Shown piece by piece: positions 44,687 to 56,149 of a stretch of 64,000 nt of DNA. How positions within the stretch are numbered: position 1 is the stretch's first letter; each line of letters opens with the position of its first letter. Origin of the DNA: Adiantum capillus-veneris (taxonomy: Eukaryota; Streptophyta; Polypodiopsida; Polypodiales; Pteridaceae); contig CM043968.1 in the NCBI GenBank assembly GCA_014529385.2, positions 27,533,013 through 27,597,012 of the forward strand. Direction: 5' to 3'. The notes under the pieces were generated by a model, which did no database searches, was not told the origin of the DNA, and saw nothing but the letters and a program-made list of their open reading frames with translations. Position numbers and translations under genes: made by a program.

Positions 44687-45280
44687 CATTCATCATTCAC
44701 TCACTCTCCTCTTAACCTTCTTCCCTAACGTCTCAATCTCCCAATCTTAGGGAACTTATATATAAAGCCTTATACTCACAGAAACCTACGAGTTCTAGTA
44801 CATGACCCAAAATCATCAAAACACATTATGCACAAGGACACGACCCTTATGATATTTGCATTCTAACCATCATCTATCTGTGTGTACAGATATGGCTAGT
44901 ACGATAGAGTCATCCACTCCTACCTTGGGTGAGAGGTACCCTCTTTACTTTGCACAAGTGTTTCACATAATTTACCCGGTGCTTTCATGTGAATGGGATT
45001 TGGTAGATACTCTAGCGTGTGAGAAGAATTTTGAGGAGTTAGAATGGCTGATACGTGTCTTGACCACGACTTATCCATACTTAGTAGAGTATGTCTCTCC
45101 GATTGCACAAAATTACCCTCTTGACCAAGGGGTGTGTGCAAGATCATGTGTACCCATTTTTGACAGTTTAGTGAAAAGTGTGACACTCAAGGTGTTCAAC
45201 ACATTTGTCTACACCTCATACGTTGGCATAGCCAATTAGAGTATCTATTGCCTCCTTCATGAAGATAAATGATTTTAATG
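44677..45280 (+). repeat. 3' LTR of C (start certain, end unclear)
   Basis: Starts TGTTTATTGACATTC after the polypurine tract and has a strong TATA box TATATATAAAG (44756-44766). The right end is not defined because the 5' LTR of C is missing; B's LTR begins at 45281. It contains the ORF 44892-45239. Confidence 0.65.
44892..45239 (+). CDS. Intact 115-aa ORF after the TATA box of C's LTR
   Basis: ATG opens MASTIESSTPTLGERYPLYF and runs uninterrupted to TAG at 45237-45239. It is rich in aromatic residues (AQVFHIIYPVLSCEWDLVD, then LIRVLTTTYPYLVEYVSPIA) and looks like a folded globular domain, not random translation. It begins about 130 bp after the TATA box. It could be an LTR-encoded protein or a gag start if the LTR is short (about 200 bp). 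No family recognised. Confidence 0.4.
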   Translation: MASTIESSTPTLGERYPLYFAQVFHIIYPVLSCEWDLVDTLACEKNFEELEWLIRVLTTTYPYLVEYVSPIAQNYPLDQGVCARSCVPIFDSLVKSVTLKVFNTFVYTSYVGIAN

Positions 45281-46850
45281 TGTCATAATAACTAATATCT
45301 GTTTCTCCTAAATGATTTCTCATGTTAAACTGATCATTTAATATGGGAAAGTGCCAGGGGAGAAAAAGCTAGAATATTGGTTAAGCTGGCAGACCGGCCA
45401 CAGTAGGGATCCAAAGGGGGTCCATCTATAAAAGAGCTATGTGTAACAATGGGCTCCAAAGACCTTAGGGTTCAGCCCATTAAGACTTCCAAAATGCTAA
45501 GGTTCCAAAATTCAAAGGTTGTGTCCAATGGTCAAAATCTTAGGAAATTGGATGCTTTGTGTGTGTCCCAAAAAGTCTTCCCAAGTCCTACAAAGGAGGG
45601 GGCGAGCCCAAGAAGTAGGGGATGAGAGAGAAACTCACACACACACAAGCTCCCTTTACACAAAGGGAATGAGGGACACATGTCAACTCCCTAGGCCAGA
45701 TGCCCACAAGGTGTATCAAGTCCTATTGGATGGCCATGGAGGTGGACCAATGAGAATTAGGCTAGATTAAATCTAGTTTAACTAATTTAAAAACACTCAA
45801 TAAAAGAACCAATAGGAATTAAGCTCTCTAGAAGACTATTGGACAGTCTCCCAAGGGGTCCAATGAGCATTCGGCAGCCCAATGGCTTGCCTGATTCCTA
45901 TTGGCCAGGAGGCAAAGGGGTCCAATGAGACTTTAGTTGAATTAATTAATTACCTAAAGCTCTCACAAAAGGGGAAAGGGGGACACATGTCAGAAGACTA
46001 TCACTTATGCTACTTAACTTTCATCGGCTAAGCTGGGAGAGGTCCAATTAGGTGATAGCAAGAGAAAATAGCAAGAGGGGTCGACCAAGAGAGAGAGGGG
46101 GCTGATTTTTCAAAGAAAATTATCCACACACACGCACACAAGCTCAAGTGTAGAGTAAGAAGACTCTCTCTCTCTCTCTTCTCAAGATTTAATGGAAAGC
46201 TTATCACCTACTCCAAGCTTGTGAGAAGGGAGGCCTACACCAACAACTCTTGGCTTTGTGATGAAAATCCCCAACCAAGAGCCAAGCTTCAATGCATGCT
46301 CATCTTCTCTACCATGCTAATTACTAAGCTAAGCTATGCTAATATGAGTGATTATGTGAGGAGATGTACATATTTCTCGTGAGACTACTACTTCTTCCTC
46401 TCAATCTACTCTCATACCCCGCTAGCTCTCACCATCTTCGAATGTGTGTGAGGTCTTGGGTCTGAGACTGTGAGGGAATTGATGTTGTGTTTAATAAGTG
46501 TTTTTCTTAGTGCTTGAAGTTTCCATATTCATTGCACTAGATAGAATTGAAGGAACACAAAGAATTGTATTGTAAAATGTCTCTCTTTATGGGAGAAACC
46601 ATAATACAAAGCCTTTTGGAGGGGGGACCGGCTCCATGCAAATCCGGTCCTCAACTGTTGTTGTCAATAGCTTAAATTTCTCTCTCTTTTGAAGTATTGT
46701 TCATGCTATCTAACTAGGTGTTATGATTTTTGTTGCTCTCTCCACCCAAGCACTCTTGTTATTCTCATTACGAATCTATTCTAGTGAAATGTTCACTATG
46801 TTCATGCTTATTTCCACTACACACAAGTTACTAGGCCGTTAAATGTTACA
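45281..46850 (+). repeat. 5' LTR of B (divergent subfamily)
   Basis: Starts TGTCATAATAACTAATATCT and ends TAAATGTTACA. It has a TATA box TATAAAAG at 45427-45434. It is homologous to, but strongly diverged from, the 3' LTR at 51843-53332, which instead closely resembles the LTRs of A. The two ends of B therefore come from different subfamilies. Confidence 0.85.
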
Positions 46851-46890
46851 TTGAGGACCTCCCTTCTTGCTCAAGAAGGGAGGTCCTCAA
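46851..46890. repeat. Perfect 16-bp-arm hairpin at the primer-site position of B
   Basis: GAGGACCTCCCTTCTT (46853-46868), loop GCTC, then the exact reverse complement (46873-46888). It starts two bases after the LTR end, where A has TTGGTATCAGAGC. The right arm is the native leader sequence: A has a similar AAGAAGAGAGGTCCTTAAG. Confidence 0.92.
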
Positions 46891-47253
46891 GCTAGCTATA
46901 AATGGTTGGTATTATTAATTGCATGTGAGTAAGTAGAATAGGGATTTTCAACCTTGCAGTGTGCCTGTCTTTGTGTTGTTAATGGGGCATCACCGTTGAG
47001 AGCTATGGTCTTAATAGTGGAGCCCTACAGGGCTTGCCTACAGCTTAACCACTATTGAGCTATTAGAAGCTTGACAGGAGCCGGTGCTATTTTGGTGTTG
47101 AACGACCCTCTCTTCTATTCCTTGCAATTAATGGTATTTGAGCTACGGGTAACAGTAGCTTGAGTGCTTTTTCTAAAGGGGTAAAGAGGAGTAGCAACTA
47201 GGGTTTGAAGTGCCAAAGTACACCTAAAAGGTTTACACCTAAAAGTTGTTAGA

Positions 47254-48825
47254 ATGGCTGACAATAGTAAAAAGAGTGAAATTAATGTTGATAACTTTGA
47301 TTTTGCTAATGAGAAGGCTACTAATGATGCCCCTATGCTTGTTAACTATCTTGTTTCTAGGCTTCAACAAGCCACGGGCAATCCATCCCTCCAAAGTGAA
47401 GTGTGATGGAAGCTTCATGCTTATGGGATTCTCCAAGCTCCCCACCATGATGAGAGAACACCTTGGAGGCCTCCTTCTGAGACTTCCAAAATAGGTCTCT
47501 CTCCGATTTGGGAAGAAGAAGAGGATCCATATGAAGGCTCATACAATTTCTCCTTGATGACGCATCTCCTTGTCAAAGGAGAATTCAAGAGCCCCCACCG
47601 AAGGAACGAGAAAGAAGTGGGTCTCCTCGACGGAGATGGCTCCACGAAGACGGCGGGCTAAACGCTCTCCATCACCTCCAAAACGGAGAAGACCATCGCA
47701 TGATTCTCCACACCATAATTCAAATAGGGGTGACAAAAAGCAAGAGAAGAAAAAGGCAAGAAAGAGGACACCCTCTTCTCCATCTTCTACACCCTCTTCC
47801 ACTTATGAAAGTGATGGTGCAGACAAGATCAAGGCAAGAAAAAGGCAAGAAAGAGGTCACCCTCTTCTCCATCTTCCTCACATTCTTCATCTTCTGAAGA
47901 AAGTGATGGTGCAACCTTTGAACCATAAAAAAGAAGAGGTCATAGAAAATCCTATGCCGCATGGAAGAGGTTATCCAAGCACAATAAATTCAAAGAGGGA
48001 GGGAAGAGCATCTCTTTTCTTACCTACAATGGCACCTTTGGTGCTACGGACAAAGTCTTGGCCTTTATCCAACAATTCGATGCAGTGTTTGGAGATGAGG
48101 GCTTCACGGAGTCCTCTAAGCTATGCCATGTAGCTATGCACTTTCAAAAGTCCTCCAGGCAATGTGGTCTAGCCTACGGGCCAACAGTGAAGCTCCACGA
48201 ACATGAAAAGCTTTAAGAGCTTCCATTATGAAGCAGTTTTTGGCCACCGATGCCAAAGACAAAGTACTTATCGAATGGCGAAGCTTGAAGCTCTCTCCCT
48301 ACGAATCCATTCACAAATATGTAGACAAGTTTTGGGACTTACAACTCAAAGCCACTGTCTTCAAAAAGTTGAATTTTGGAGAGCAAAAGCAACAATGTTG
48401 TGCGGGCTTAACTGAAGAAATGGCGGAGTATGTCAACTCCCAAAGGCCACGCACCATATCGGCGGTTATACACCATACTATGGTGGCTTCTCAAATCAAT
48501 TTCCAAACGGGGGCTAAAAGAAATTTTAAGCCCACGAAAAACAAGGGTTCCAATGAGCCTAAGGGGAAGGACAATGTCCAAAAGTCTCCTAAAGGCAACT
48601 CCAACAAAGCTAAGGAGAAGGGAGTTTACAAAGGTAAAAACAAACTCTCTCCTGAAGAGCTTGAGCGTTATCGCAAGGATAACCATTGTTTCAAGTGCGG
48701 CGAGCAAGGGCATGCATACCGCTCTTGTCCCCAAAAGAACACCCACCATGAGCCTCCTAGAGCTACCTTGGTTGAAATCCAAGAGAAGGAAACTCACCAC
48801 AAAGGATGTCCTCTATGCCATGCTC
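47254..48825 (+). pseudogene. Gag of B (divergent subfamily)
   Basis: MADNSKKSEINVDNFDFANE at 47254 matches A's gag start loosely. TGA at about 47404 and frame changes follow, then MAPRRRRAKRSPSPPKRRRP (47637). An 89-bp segment encoding KKKARKR and Ser-rich sequence is duplicated in tandem (about 47741-47911). After a shift, the gag core continues and the frame from 48228 is open: MKQFLATDAKDKVLIEWRSL to the CCHC knuckle CFKCGEQGHAYRSC (about 48690-48730). Identity to A's gag is visibly lower than in pol. Confidence 0.88.
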
Positions 48826-50363
48826 AACAAGAGGAGATTATGAGGCAAGTACAAGAATTGGTAGACAAAGGGATGGTGAGGCCTAGTTCCTCTCCCTTTT
48901 GTTCTCCAGTCCTTTTAGTGCAAAAGAAAGATGGTACATACCGTATGTGTGTGGACTATCGAGCACTAAACCATATCACTATCAAAAACAGATTTCCCGT
49001 GCCTCGGGTAGAAGATCTGTTTGATAAGCTACAAGGCTCTACCTACTTCAGTAGGATTGACCTTAAGAGTGGCTATCATCAAATAAGGATAGTGGATGAA
49101 GATATCCTAAAGACCGCGTTTCGCACAACATTTGGTCTTTATGAATATCTAGTCATGCCTTTTGGCTTGACTAATGCACCAGCTACTTTCAATCCTCTCA
49201 TGGAGAAAATTTTTAGACCATATCGTAAATTCACTGGAGTGTTCTTTGATGATATCATCATCTACTCCAAGTCTTTGAAGGAACATAAGCAACATCTCCA
49301 AGTGATTTTTCAAGCCTTGAGGGAGAACAAACTTTTTCTCAACCAAAAGAAAAGTGAATTCTTCCTTCAAGAGATTCAATATCTAGGTCATATTATCTCT
49401 CATGATGGTATTCGTATGGATCCATCAAAGTTAGAGGTAATAAAATCATAGCCTAACCCAAGGAATCTACATGAGCTAAGAAGCTTTATTGGTATGTGTG
49501 CATACTATAGACGCTTCATAGCAAAATTCTCTCAAGTAGCAGGACCACTACACGACTTAATAAAGAAGAACGTTAAGTTTGTATGGACTACTAAGGAGAA
49601 AAATGCTTTTGAAAAACTCAAAGAGAAGCTTACTTCCCAACCAGTCCTCGTGCTTCCAGATCTCTCAAAGCCATTTGAGGTCCAATGTGATGCGTGTGGT
49701 GATTGCCTTGGAGCGGTTTTTCTTCAAGAAGGGCATGCCATAGCATATGAGAGCCGAAGGCTCAATAGTGATGAACGAGTCTTGGGCATTTATGAGAAAG
49801 AGCTTTTAGCTGTTCTACATGCCCTAGACACATGGAAGCACTATCTATTGGGGACTCCATTTATCCTACGAACCGACCACCAAAGTCTCAAGTATTTCAT
49901 GACGCAAACCAAGATTTCCGACAAACAAATGAGGTGGGAAAATTTTCCTGCGCAATTTAATTTCCATATTGCTCACATAGCTCGTAAGCACAATCTAGTT
50001 GCCGATGCACTTTCACGACGACCAAAAGTTAATGCGGTGTCTATAGCTACTCACAATGATCTATCCTCTATGATAGAGGAGTATGCTACTGACCCTGACT
50101 TTAGAGACATAATGTCAGCCCTTGCTTTGGGGAAGAAAGAGGAACCATTCACCTTGCAGGATGGTTATCTTGTCCACGGCAATAGGCTATGTGTTACCCA
50201 TTCCCTTCGTGAGAAGGTTATGTATGAATCCCATGCTCCTCCATATGCAGGGCATAGAGGTATTCAACCTACTCTCTGAGGAGTAGAGACGTATTTCTAT
50301 TGGTGTGTAGTATGCCAAAAGACCAAGTATGATAGAGGGAAGCAACCTGGATTACTCCAGCCA
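48826..50363 (+). pseudogene. RT, RNase H and integrase start of B
   Basis: Fused in frame to gag without a protease: the residues CPLCHAQQEEIMRQVQEL span the junction. It carries LVQKKDGTYRMCVDYRALNH, the FFDDIIIYS box (about 49240), RNase H with VQCDACGDCLGAVFLQ and LRTDHQSLKYF, and the H2C2 start. TAG at 49449-49451 and TGA at 50277-50279 interrupt it, and about 39 bp of the H2C2 region present in A are missing near 50305. Otherwise nearly identical to A's pol. Confidence 0.93.
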
Positions 50364-51482
50364 TTGCCTATTCCAAATTCACCATGGGAGAGTATATCCA
50401 TGGATTTCATCTTTGGATTACCCAAGTCTATCCATGGGAATGCAGGAATATTGACAATAGTCGACAGGTTTAGCAAGCAAGCACATTTTATTCCTGTCAA
50501 AAAGACTATTAACCCACATCAAATGGAAACTCTCTTCATATCTCAGATTTTCAAGCACCATGGATTACCCACATCCATCGTGTCAGATAGAAATCCAAGA
50601 ATGACCAGTAATTTCTGGAAAGGTCTCTTTGAAAATCTAGGAACAAGATTGAATTTCTCTTCGGCCTATCACCCACAAACGGATGGCCAAAGTGAGATAG
50701 CCAATCTTACGATACTCGATCTACTCAAGACTTATGTTACCGAAGTAGATCAACGCTCACAATGGGAAAAGTATTTACCTCTAGTAGAGTATGCCTACAA
50801 TAATACTGTACATACTTCTATGGGGAAAGCACCTTTCGAGATCATAGAGGGAAGACCTAAAAGTCCCTTGCTACTCAAAGTACATGGGAAGATCTTCGCC
50901 GCCGATGAATATAGCCGTGACCTACAAGAATCTTTTCAAAAGATTAGGGAGGCTATAGCCATCTCTCAACAAAGGCAAAAAGCTGCTGCTAATAAGCATA
51001 GAAGAGCCTTAATGTTCAAAGAAAATGATTGGGTCTTACTCAAGTTTCCTAAGGCTCGATTAAGGCAAACGACGGGCAAAAATCCTACGGGCCATCAAAA
51101 GTATTATGCTAAACTAGCAAAAAGATACTATGGTCCTTTCCAAATCTTGAAGCCTATCAATGAGACGGTTTATCAACTCAAGCTGCCCAACCATTGGCTT
51201 ATACACAATGCCTTTCATGTAAGCCTACTTAAGCCCTACAAAGGAGAGCCACCAATTGAACCAATTATTGAAGACCCTCCCGAAGTTCAAGACCAAGAAG
51301 AGGTGCTACAACCCGAAGCTGTCCTTCGGCATGAAGACAAGGTACTACGACATGGTAAGATAATCCGACGATATCTTATTAAGTTCAAAAATTATCCTTT
51401 TGAAGATGCTAAATGGATGCAAGGATTAAAACTTAAGGATAGTATGAACCTTGTCAATGCTTACAATGCTACATTAGAGTAA
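50364..51482 (+). pseudogene. Integrase core and chromodomain of B
   Basis: Same frame as the upstream pol. The D-D-35-E core is complete: SISMDFIFGLPKSIHG with the first D, SIVSDRNPRMTSNFW with the second and HPQTDGQSEIANL with the Glu. The C-terminal KLAKRYYGPFQILKPINETV and FHVSLLKPYKGEPP form the integrase tail, followed by a chromodomain (RRYLIKFKNYPFEDAKWMQG). Chromodomains direct integration toward marked chromatin and define the chromovirus branch. The ORF is intact over 372 codons although upstream stops would prevent its translation. Confidence 0.93.
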
Positions 51483-51842
51483 GCAAATGTACAACTCTCT
51501 TTTAAATGACTCATGTTTTTGTCTTATAAGACTAATCCTCTTTTTAATTGTGCACAAATTTAACTAGTATGCATGCTTAGAATCATGTTTGTGATGGCGA
51601 CGTCTCTCAAACACCAAGTAGAATTTGTCACTCTACTTTGGGAGAATGAAATGGACTAAATAGCAGACATGCTTGCGGCAGCTATGTCTCCCAAGCACCA
51701 AATGGATTAGTCATCCATCTTGGAAAGATGTCGTAGGGTAAAAAAGGGATCCTCTACCCGCTAAGTACGATTGACTAATGACTAAACCTTTATCTCTTCT
51801 ACCTCATAGTCGAGGACGACTATGATTTCAAGAGAGAGGTAA
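51483..51842 (+). other. 3' untranslated region and polypurine tract of B
   Basis: Non-coding sequence ending in the purine run AAGAGAGAGGTAA just before the LTR start TGTCATAAAATC. Confidence 0.75.
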
Positions 51843-53332
51843 TGTCATAAAATCTAATATCTAACCAACCCAAATGATTTTCTCATATTAAATTGATCAC
51901 TTAATGTGGGAGAATAAACGGGAACAAGTGTTAAGATATAGATATGTGCTTATAGATCTATCTCAACACGGGGCCAATAGTAAAGGGGCCCAAATGGGAG
52001 ATGGTCTATCAAGAGCAAGGCTAACCAATGGAGCATAAGACCTTAGGGTTAGCTTCATTGAAGGCCTCCAATAATGTGTGTAAAAGTCCTTTGACCTTAG
52101 GTAAGCTAGGGCTAAGCTTGAGGTGGGAACCCGGCCCAAGCTCGAGGTGCTTGACCTGCTTGAGGTGCTTGTCGTGCTTGAGGTGTTTGTCCTGCTTGAG
52201 GTGCTTGATTAAGGTGCTTGAGATGCTTGTGGGAATACCCCCTAGTCCAAGTGCTTTGTCATGCTTGATGACTAAGGTGCTTGAGCTCCTAAAGTCAAAA
52301 GCATCCCTACAAGAGGGGGGGCGAGCCCTTTTCCTAGGGATTAGAGAGAGAACACACACTCACACTCACACTCACAAGGGAAGCCCCAACTTGAAGAGGC
52401 AGCAAGGACACATGTCAGGTCCCTACCCATGTTACCTTCATGTGTTGCTTGAAGCCTATTGGCTAGGCTTCAAAGGGGTCCAATGATAAATTACTTGAAT
52501 TATCTAATTGTTTTTGCATTTATCAAGTCCTCTCTCTCAAAGGGGAAAGGGGGACACTTGTCCCAAGGCTATCCCTGTTGCTTGTAATGGCTTCTGCTTG
52601 TGATTGGCTAGGCCTGGAGGGGTCCAATGAGCTTCAAGCATGAGCTACAAGGGGGGGTCGACCCAAGCAAGCTAGGGGGGTGCTTAGGGGGTATACTCAC
52701 CCACACACACTCACAAGCACTCTCATTGTGTGCTATGAAAAGTGGAAGAGCTCCCTCTCCAAGCAAGTAAAGGTTGAGAGCCTACACCAACACTCTTGGC
52801 TATGGAGTGCAAATCCAACCAAGAACCATGCTTCAATGCTTAAGCTTGCCATCTCCTTCTTCTTCATTACTATGCTATTATGTATGCTAGCAACAAGAGT
52901 ATGATAAGTGAGGAACTAATTCTTTCTCCTACGAAATGTTTCTTCTTCCTCTTCCCTACCCTCATTCCCTGCTAGCTCTCTCCACCTTCGAAGGTGTTTG
53001 AGGTCTTGGGACTGAGGCTTGGTATAGTTAAAGCTTTCTTCAAGTTTAGGTTATGTTATGATGGTGATGCATGAAGCTTTCCATCTTCATTGCTTCACCT
53101 AGGTCACAAGGAACACAAAGAATGTATTGTAACAAGTCTCTCTTTATGGGAGAAATCATAATACAAATACATCTCTCTCTTGCAAATGTATTGTCTATGC
53201 CAAGTTAACTAATTGCTATAATTATGTTGCTATCTTCAATTATGTCTACCCGCTATGCTCACAAAATCATTTCTTGAAAGTACTCTCATTAAATTCCGCT
53301 ACTCTCAAATTGAATAGGCAAATTCCATTACA
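51843..53332 (+). repeat. 3' LTR of B (A-like)
   Basis: 1,490 bp, starting TGTCATAAAATCTAATATCT and ending CCATTACA, the same ends as A's LTR. It includes a shorter CAAGCACCT minisatellite and a CACACT run near 52350. Confidence 0.92.
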
Positions 53333-53340
53333 TTGAGTTT

Positions 53341-53349
53341 GAGGGGGAG
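53341..53349 (+). promoter_or_regulatory. Polypurine tract of F
   Basis: GAGGGGGAG precedes TGATAATATATC, the start of F's 3' LTR; such G-rich tracts are typical of Copia elements. Confidence 0.75.
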
Positions 53350-53717
53350 TGATAATATATCAAGCTCCACACATGGTATATCTGAATGAATTCTCGCCTA
53401 CATTTAGCATTAGCACAAGGTAGTAGACATGAGGAACATCACCAGTGTTACTACAGTTGGCTTTCTCCGACATGGTCTACCTACCAAGAGTGATTGCCAC
53501 TTATATAGCTAGCTCACTCACTAACTATTTCACACTGAACATTGTACACAGGTCTTATCATGTTGTACTTTCCACTCATGTTTTATAGACCATATCATCA
53601 ATTTGAGTAGTGAGAAGAAGAAGCATCTTTGTACCTCCATCTCCATTGTGCATTCTCTTGGTTGTGTGTGTGCACGCTTGCAAGAGCCCCAAATCTCTCC
53701 TTCTTAATCTCTTTACA
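53350..53717 (+). repeat. 3' LTR of F
   Basis: 368 bp, ending AATCTCTTTACA. It aligns with 19728-20085 through shared blocks (CATGGTCTACCTACC, CTCACTCACTAAC, GTTTTATAGACC, GCTTGCAAGAGC) but with many differences. Only 8 bp separate B's LTR end from the polypurine tract. Confidence 0.75.
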
Positions 53718-54270
53718 ATCGATTATTGGATATATGGCTATAAGAATGCATGCAAAGATGGACATGATGAAGGAGAAGCTCAAGATCGTACAACACAACA
53801 GTAGTATTATCAAGTGTGCTAATACAAAGATAAAGCTTACAAAGAATGATGGGCATCAAATGTTTACTTTAAGTTAGATAGGAAGTTAGAGTCTTATCAC
53901 TAGTTTTGTAATTAGTTTTGGATTTAATTTTTGAAGTTAGAAACTATTTTTTAAAGTATTTCTCATTAAGAAGTTAGTTTATGAGCCAAATAAAGTCAAG
54001 GACTATTTTCTATGTCAAAATGAGCATTGTACCAAGAGATATAATTATAAATCTGAAATTGAATTTTTCATAAAAAAAATTAAGCACTTTCCTCAAAAAA
54101 TCTATTAAAGGCTTATAACTTCTTGAACAAAAACCATTTCTCAAGTTTGTAAATCCGTGGTAGTAGATGACTTATAAGAAGATAAGAAAATTATCATTAA
54201 AAGCTTAGTTTTCATGCCTAATTATTATAATAAGCAAAAAAATCAATTTTGATAATGCTGATGATGGGAC
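53718..54270. other. Gene-free AT-rich DNA
   Basis: No ORF with a recognisable domain, RNA gene or element end was seen. Confidence 0.55.
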
Positions 54271-54426
54271 AGATTTTGGGCTTTCAAATCTGGTACCAAA
54301 GAGTTCATGTAATCTCAGTAAAAATATAAAATCCACATTAAATCTATAGATTTTTGGCTTTCAAATCTGGCACCAAAGAGTTCATGTAATCTAAGTAAAA
54401 ATATAAAATCCACATTAAATCTATAG
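54271..54426. repeat. 78-bp tandem duplication
   Basis: Two units (54271-54348 and 54349-54426), each starting AGATTTT and GGCTTTCAAATCTGG and ending CACATTAAATCTAT, differ at only a few bases. Confidence 0.92.
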
Positions 54427-56130
54427 GTTAGTACCAAGAATTTTTTTGGGCATCCAATCTTACATAAATCTCATAAATCAAGTCACATTTCAAAATTTGC
54501 CATGCATGATATAACAAGACTATAAAGTTGTCACAAAAAATCATGTAAATGAGATATTCTTTTTTTGTCCTAGTTTCAGAATTAGCTATGCTTTATTGAA
54601 ATTGAAAAAAAAATTCAAAGTTATGTCCCTTTTTTTTATTTCCTATATTTTAGTGAGTAGAGTTTTGGCATACAAGACCATATCCTATATACACAGGTTA
54701 CATAAACTACTATAGTTTCTAGGTAATGTCTTACTTGGATAGAGTACATGTCTATATAACATGAAGAGTCTTCAAAATACACAAATAAAATGTTTTACTT
54801 TGTATTTAATCCAACCATGCATGAAACTTATGTATTGGATCCATATAACTTTTAATATATTTAATATAGCTTTAAAAATTTTTTTTGTTTAGTAAAACAT
54901 AGAAAAAAATGTGGAGCTAGTACAAATAATCTAACTACAATTTGTACCTATCCTTTATATTGATTGCATGTAGTTTTGTGCGAGCGCTCTTTATAGGCCC
55001 CATTATCTATCATGATAAGCTCATATAAGAACAAGATTTTCAAAAGCTCCACAATTACTGTATAAAAGGGCCTCAAAAAGAATTTTGGAGGTCCTATTTT
55101 GGATAAACTTTAAAAAAAGGACATAATTGATGCCAAAATAGTGTTGTATTTGAGTTAACACCTTATTTTGTACTAAAAAGAAAGTTATTGAATTCTAATA
55201 TGCTCAATTATACCGTAGTTTTAGCCCTTTTAATCTTCTAGAAAGGAATTTAATATGTTAAAATCTTTTTGTCTACTAAAATGAAATTTATTAATATGAC
55301 ATGTTTATCCCTATTGAGTGCAAGATCAAGTAGAGAAAGTCACATAGCAGAAAAGGTAATGTGGATTGAGTCATTTTTCATCAAAGACTAGAGAAATCTT
55401 CAAGTAAGAATAAAAAATATTCTTACTTGAAAATAGAAAATATAATTGAGATATATTTTTTATCTTAACTATGGAACAATAGAAAATAAAAGGTAGTGGA
55501 CAAATTATGCTAATGACATAAGCGATGACAAACCATATTCTTGCTTTTGAGAGTTATGTAGTTATCCAAGTGAACATCCTAAATTGCCTCATGCCTTCAA
55601 GGTCAATAGCTTTTGATAAAATTGGGCTATATTCTTGAGGAATGATTTGGTTCTCCAATTAAGTGATGAATGTCAAAGAATCAATTTATGGTGTAAGGAA
55701 GGTAGATGGCGATAAATTATTCCATAGGATTGACTATAATCTTTGGTGTTCTTACCCAAAAAGAGGGTTGTGTCCATCATGACATAAGAGTTCAACATAT
55801 TAAGGAAGTCTTAAAAAAATTCTATTAAGGACTTATAGAGGAATTCAATTTATATCTTTCAAGAAATGGTTAAAATTTGATTTAAAAATAGTTTATTTTA
55901 CTAAGGAATTTCAACTTAGTGATCTTAGGAAGATTCTTTGAACACACTTGCTACGTTTTATTTTTTGCGACCTCAAGAGGTAATTTGAATGGGTTCGCTT
56001 ACGATATACGTAGGTGTGGCATGTGCCTTTTATAGATGGGATTGTTTTGATCTGTTTTTATCCTATTTTTGGATACAAATGAATATAATCAAAGGAGGGG
56101 ATACATACAAAATATACTGTATAGAAAAGA
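54427..56130. other. Gene-free AT-rich DNA
   Basis: No supported coding sequence. Long A/T runs and no recognisable repeat ends. Confidence 0.5.
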
Positions 56131-56149
56131 AAAACTTATGCGATGTCTA

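Larger units (their letters stand above)
40963..45280 (+). mobile_element. Element C: 5'-truncated Ty3 element with post-integrase protease
   Basis: C lacks a 5' LTR and primer site. It starts with a gag-like piece (to 41117), jumps by deletion into the second half of RT (41140), and continues through RNase H, integrase, a protease-like domain, two more ORFs, a polypurine tract (44663-44676) and an LTR start (44677). The right end abuts B's 5' LTR at 45281. Frames are broken at several places. Lineage within Ty3 is not settled; it is clearly different from A/B and G. Confidence 0.75.
45281..53332 (+). mobile_element. Element B: chimeric Ty3 chromovirus
   Basis: 5' LTR, hairpin in place of the primer site, gag, direct in-frame fusion to RT (protease missing), RNase H, full integrase, chromodomain and an A-like 3' LTR. 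The left flank (TAATG) and right flank (TTGAG) do not match, so no target-site duplication exists. Left of about 48826 it differs widely from A; right of it, it is nearly the same as A. I infer recombination between two subfamilies. Confidence 0.85.
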
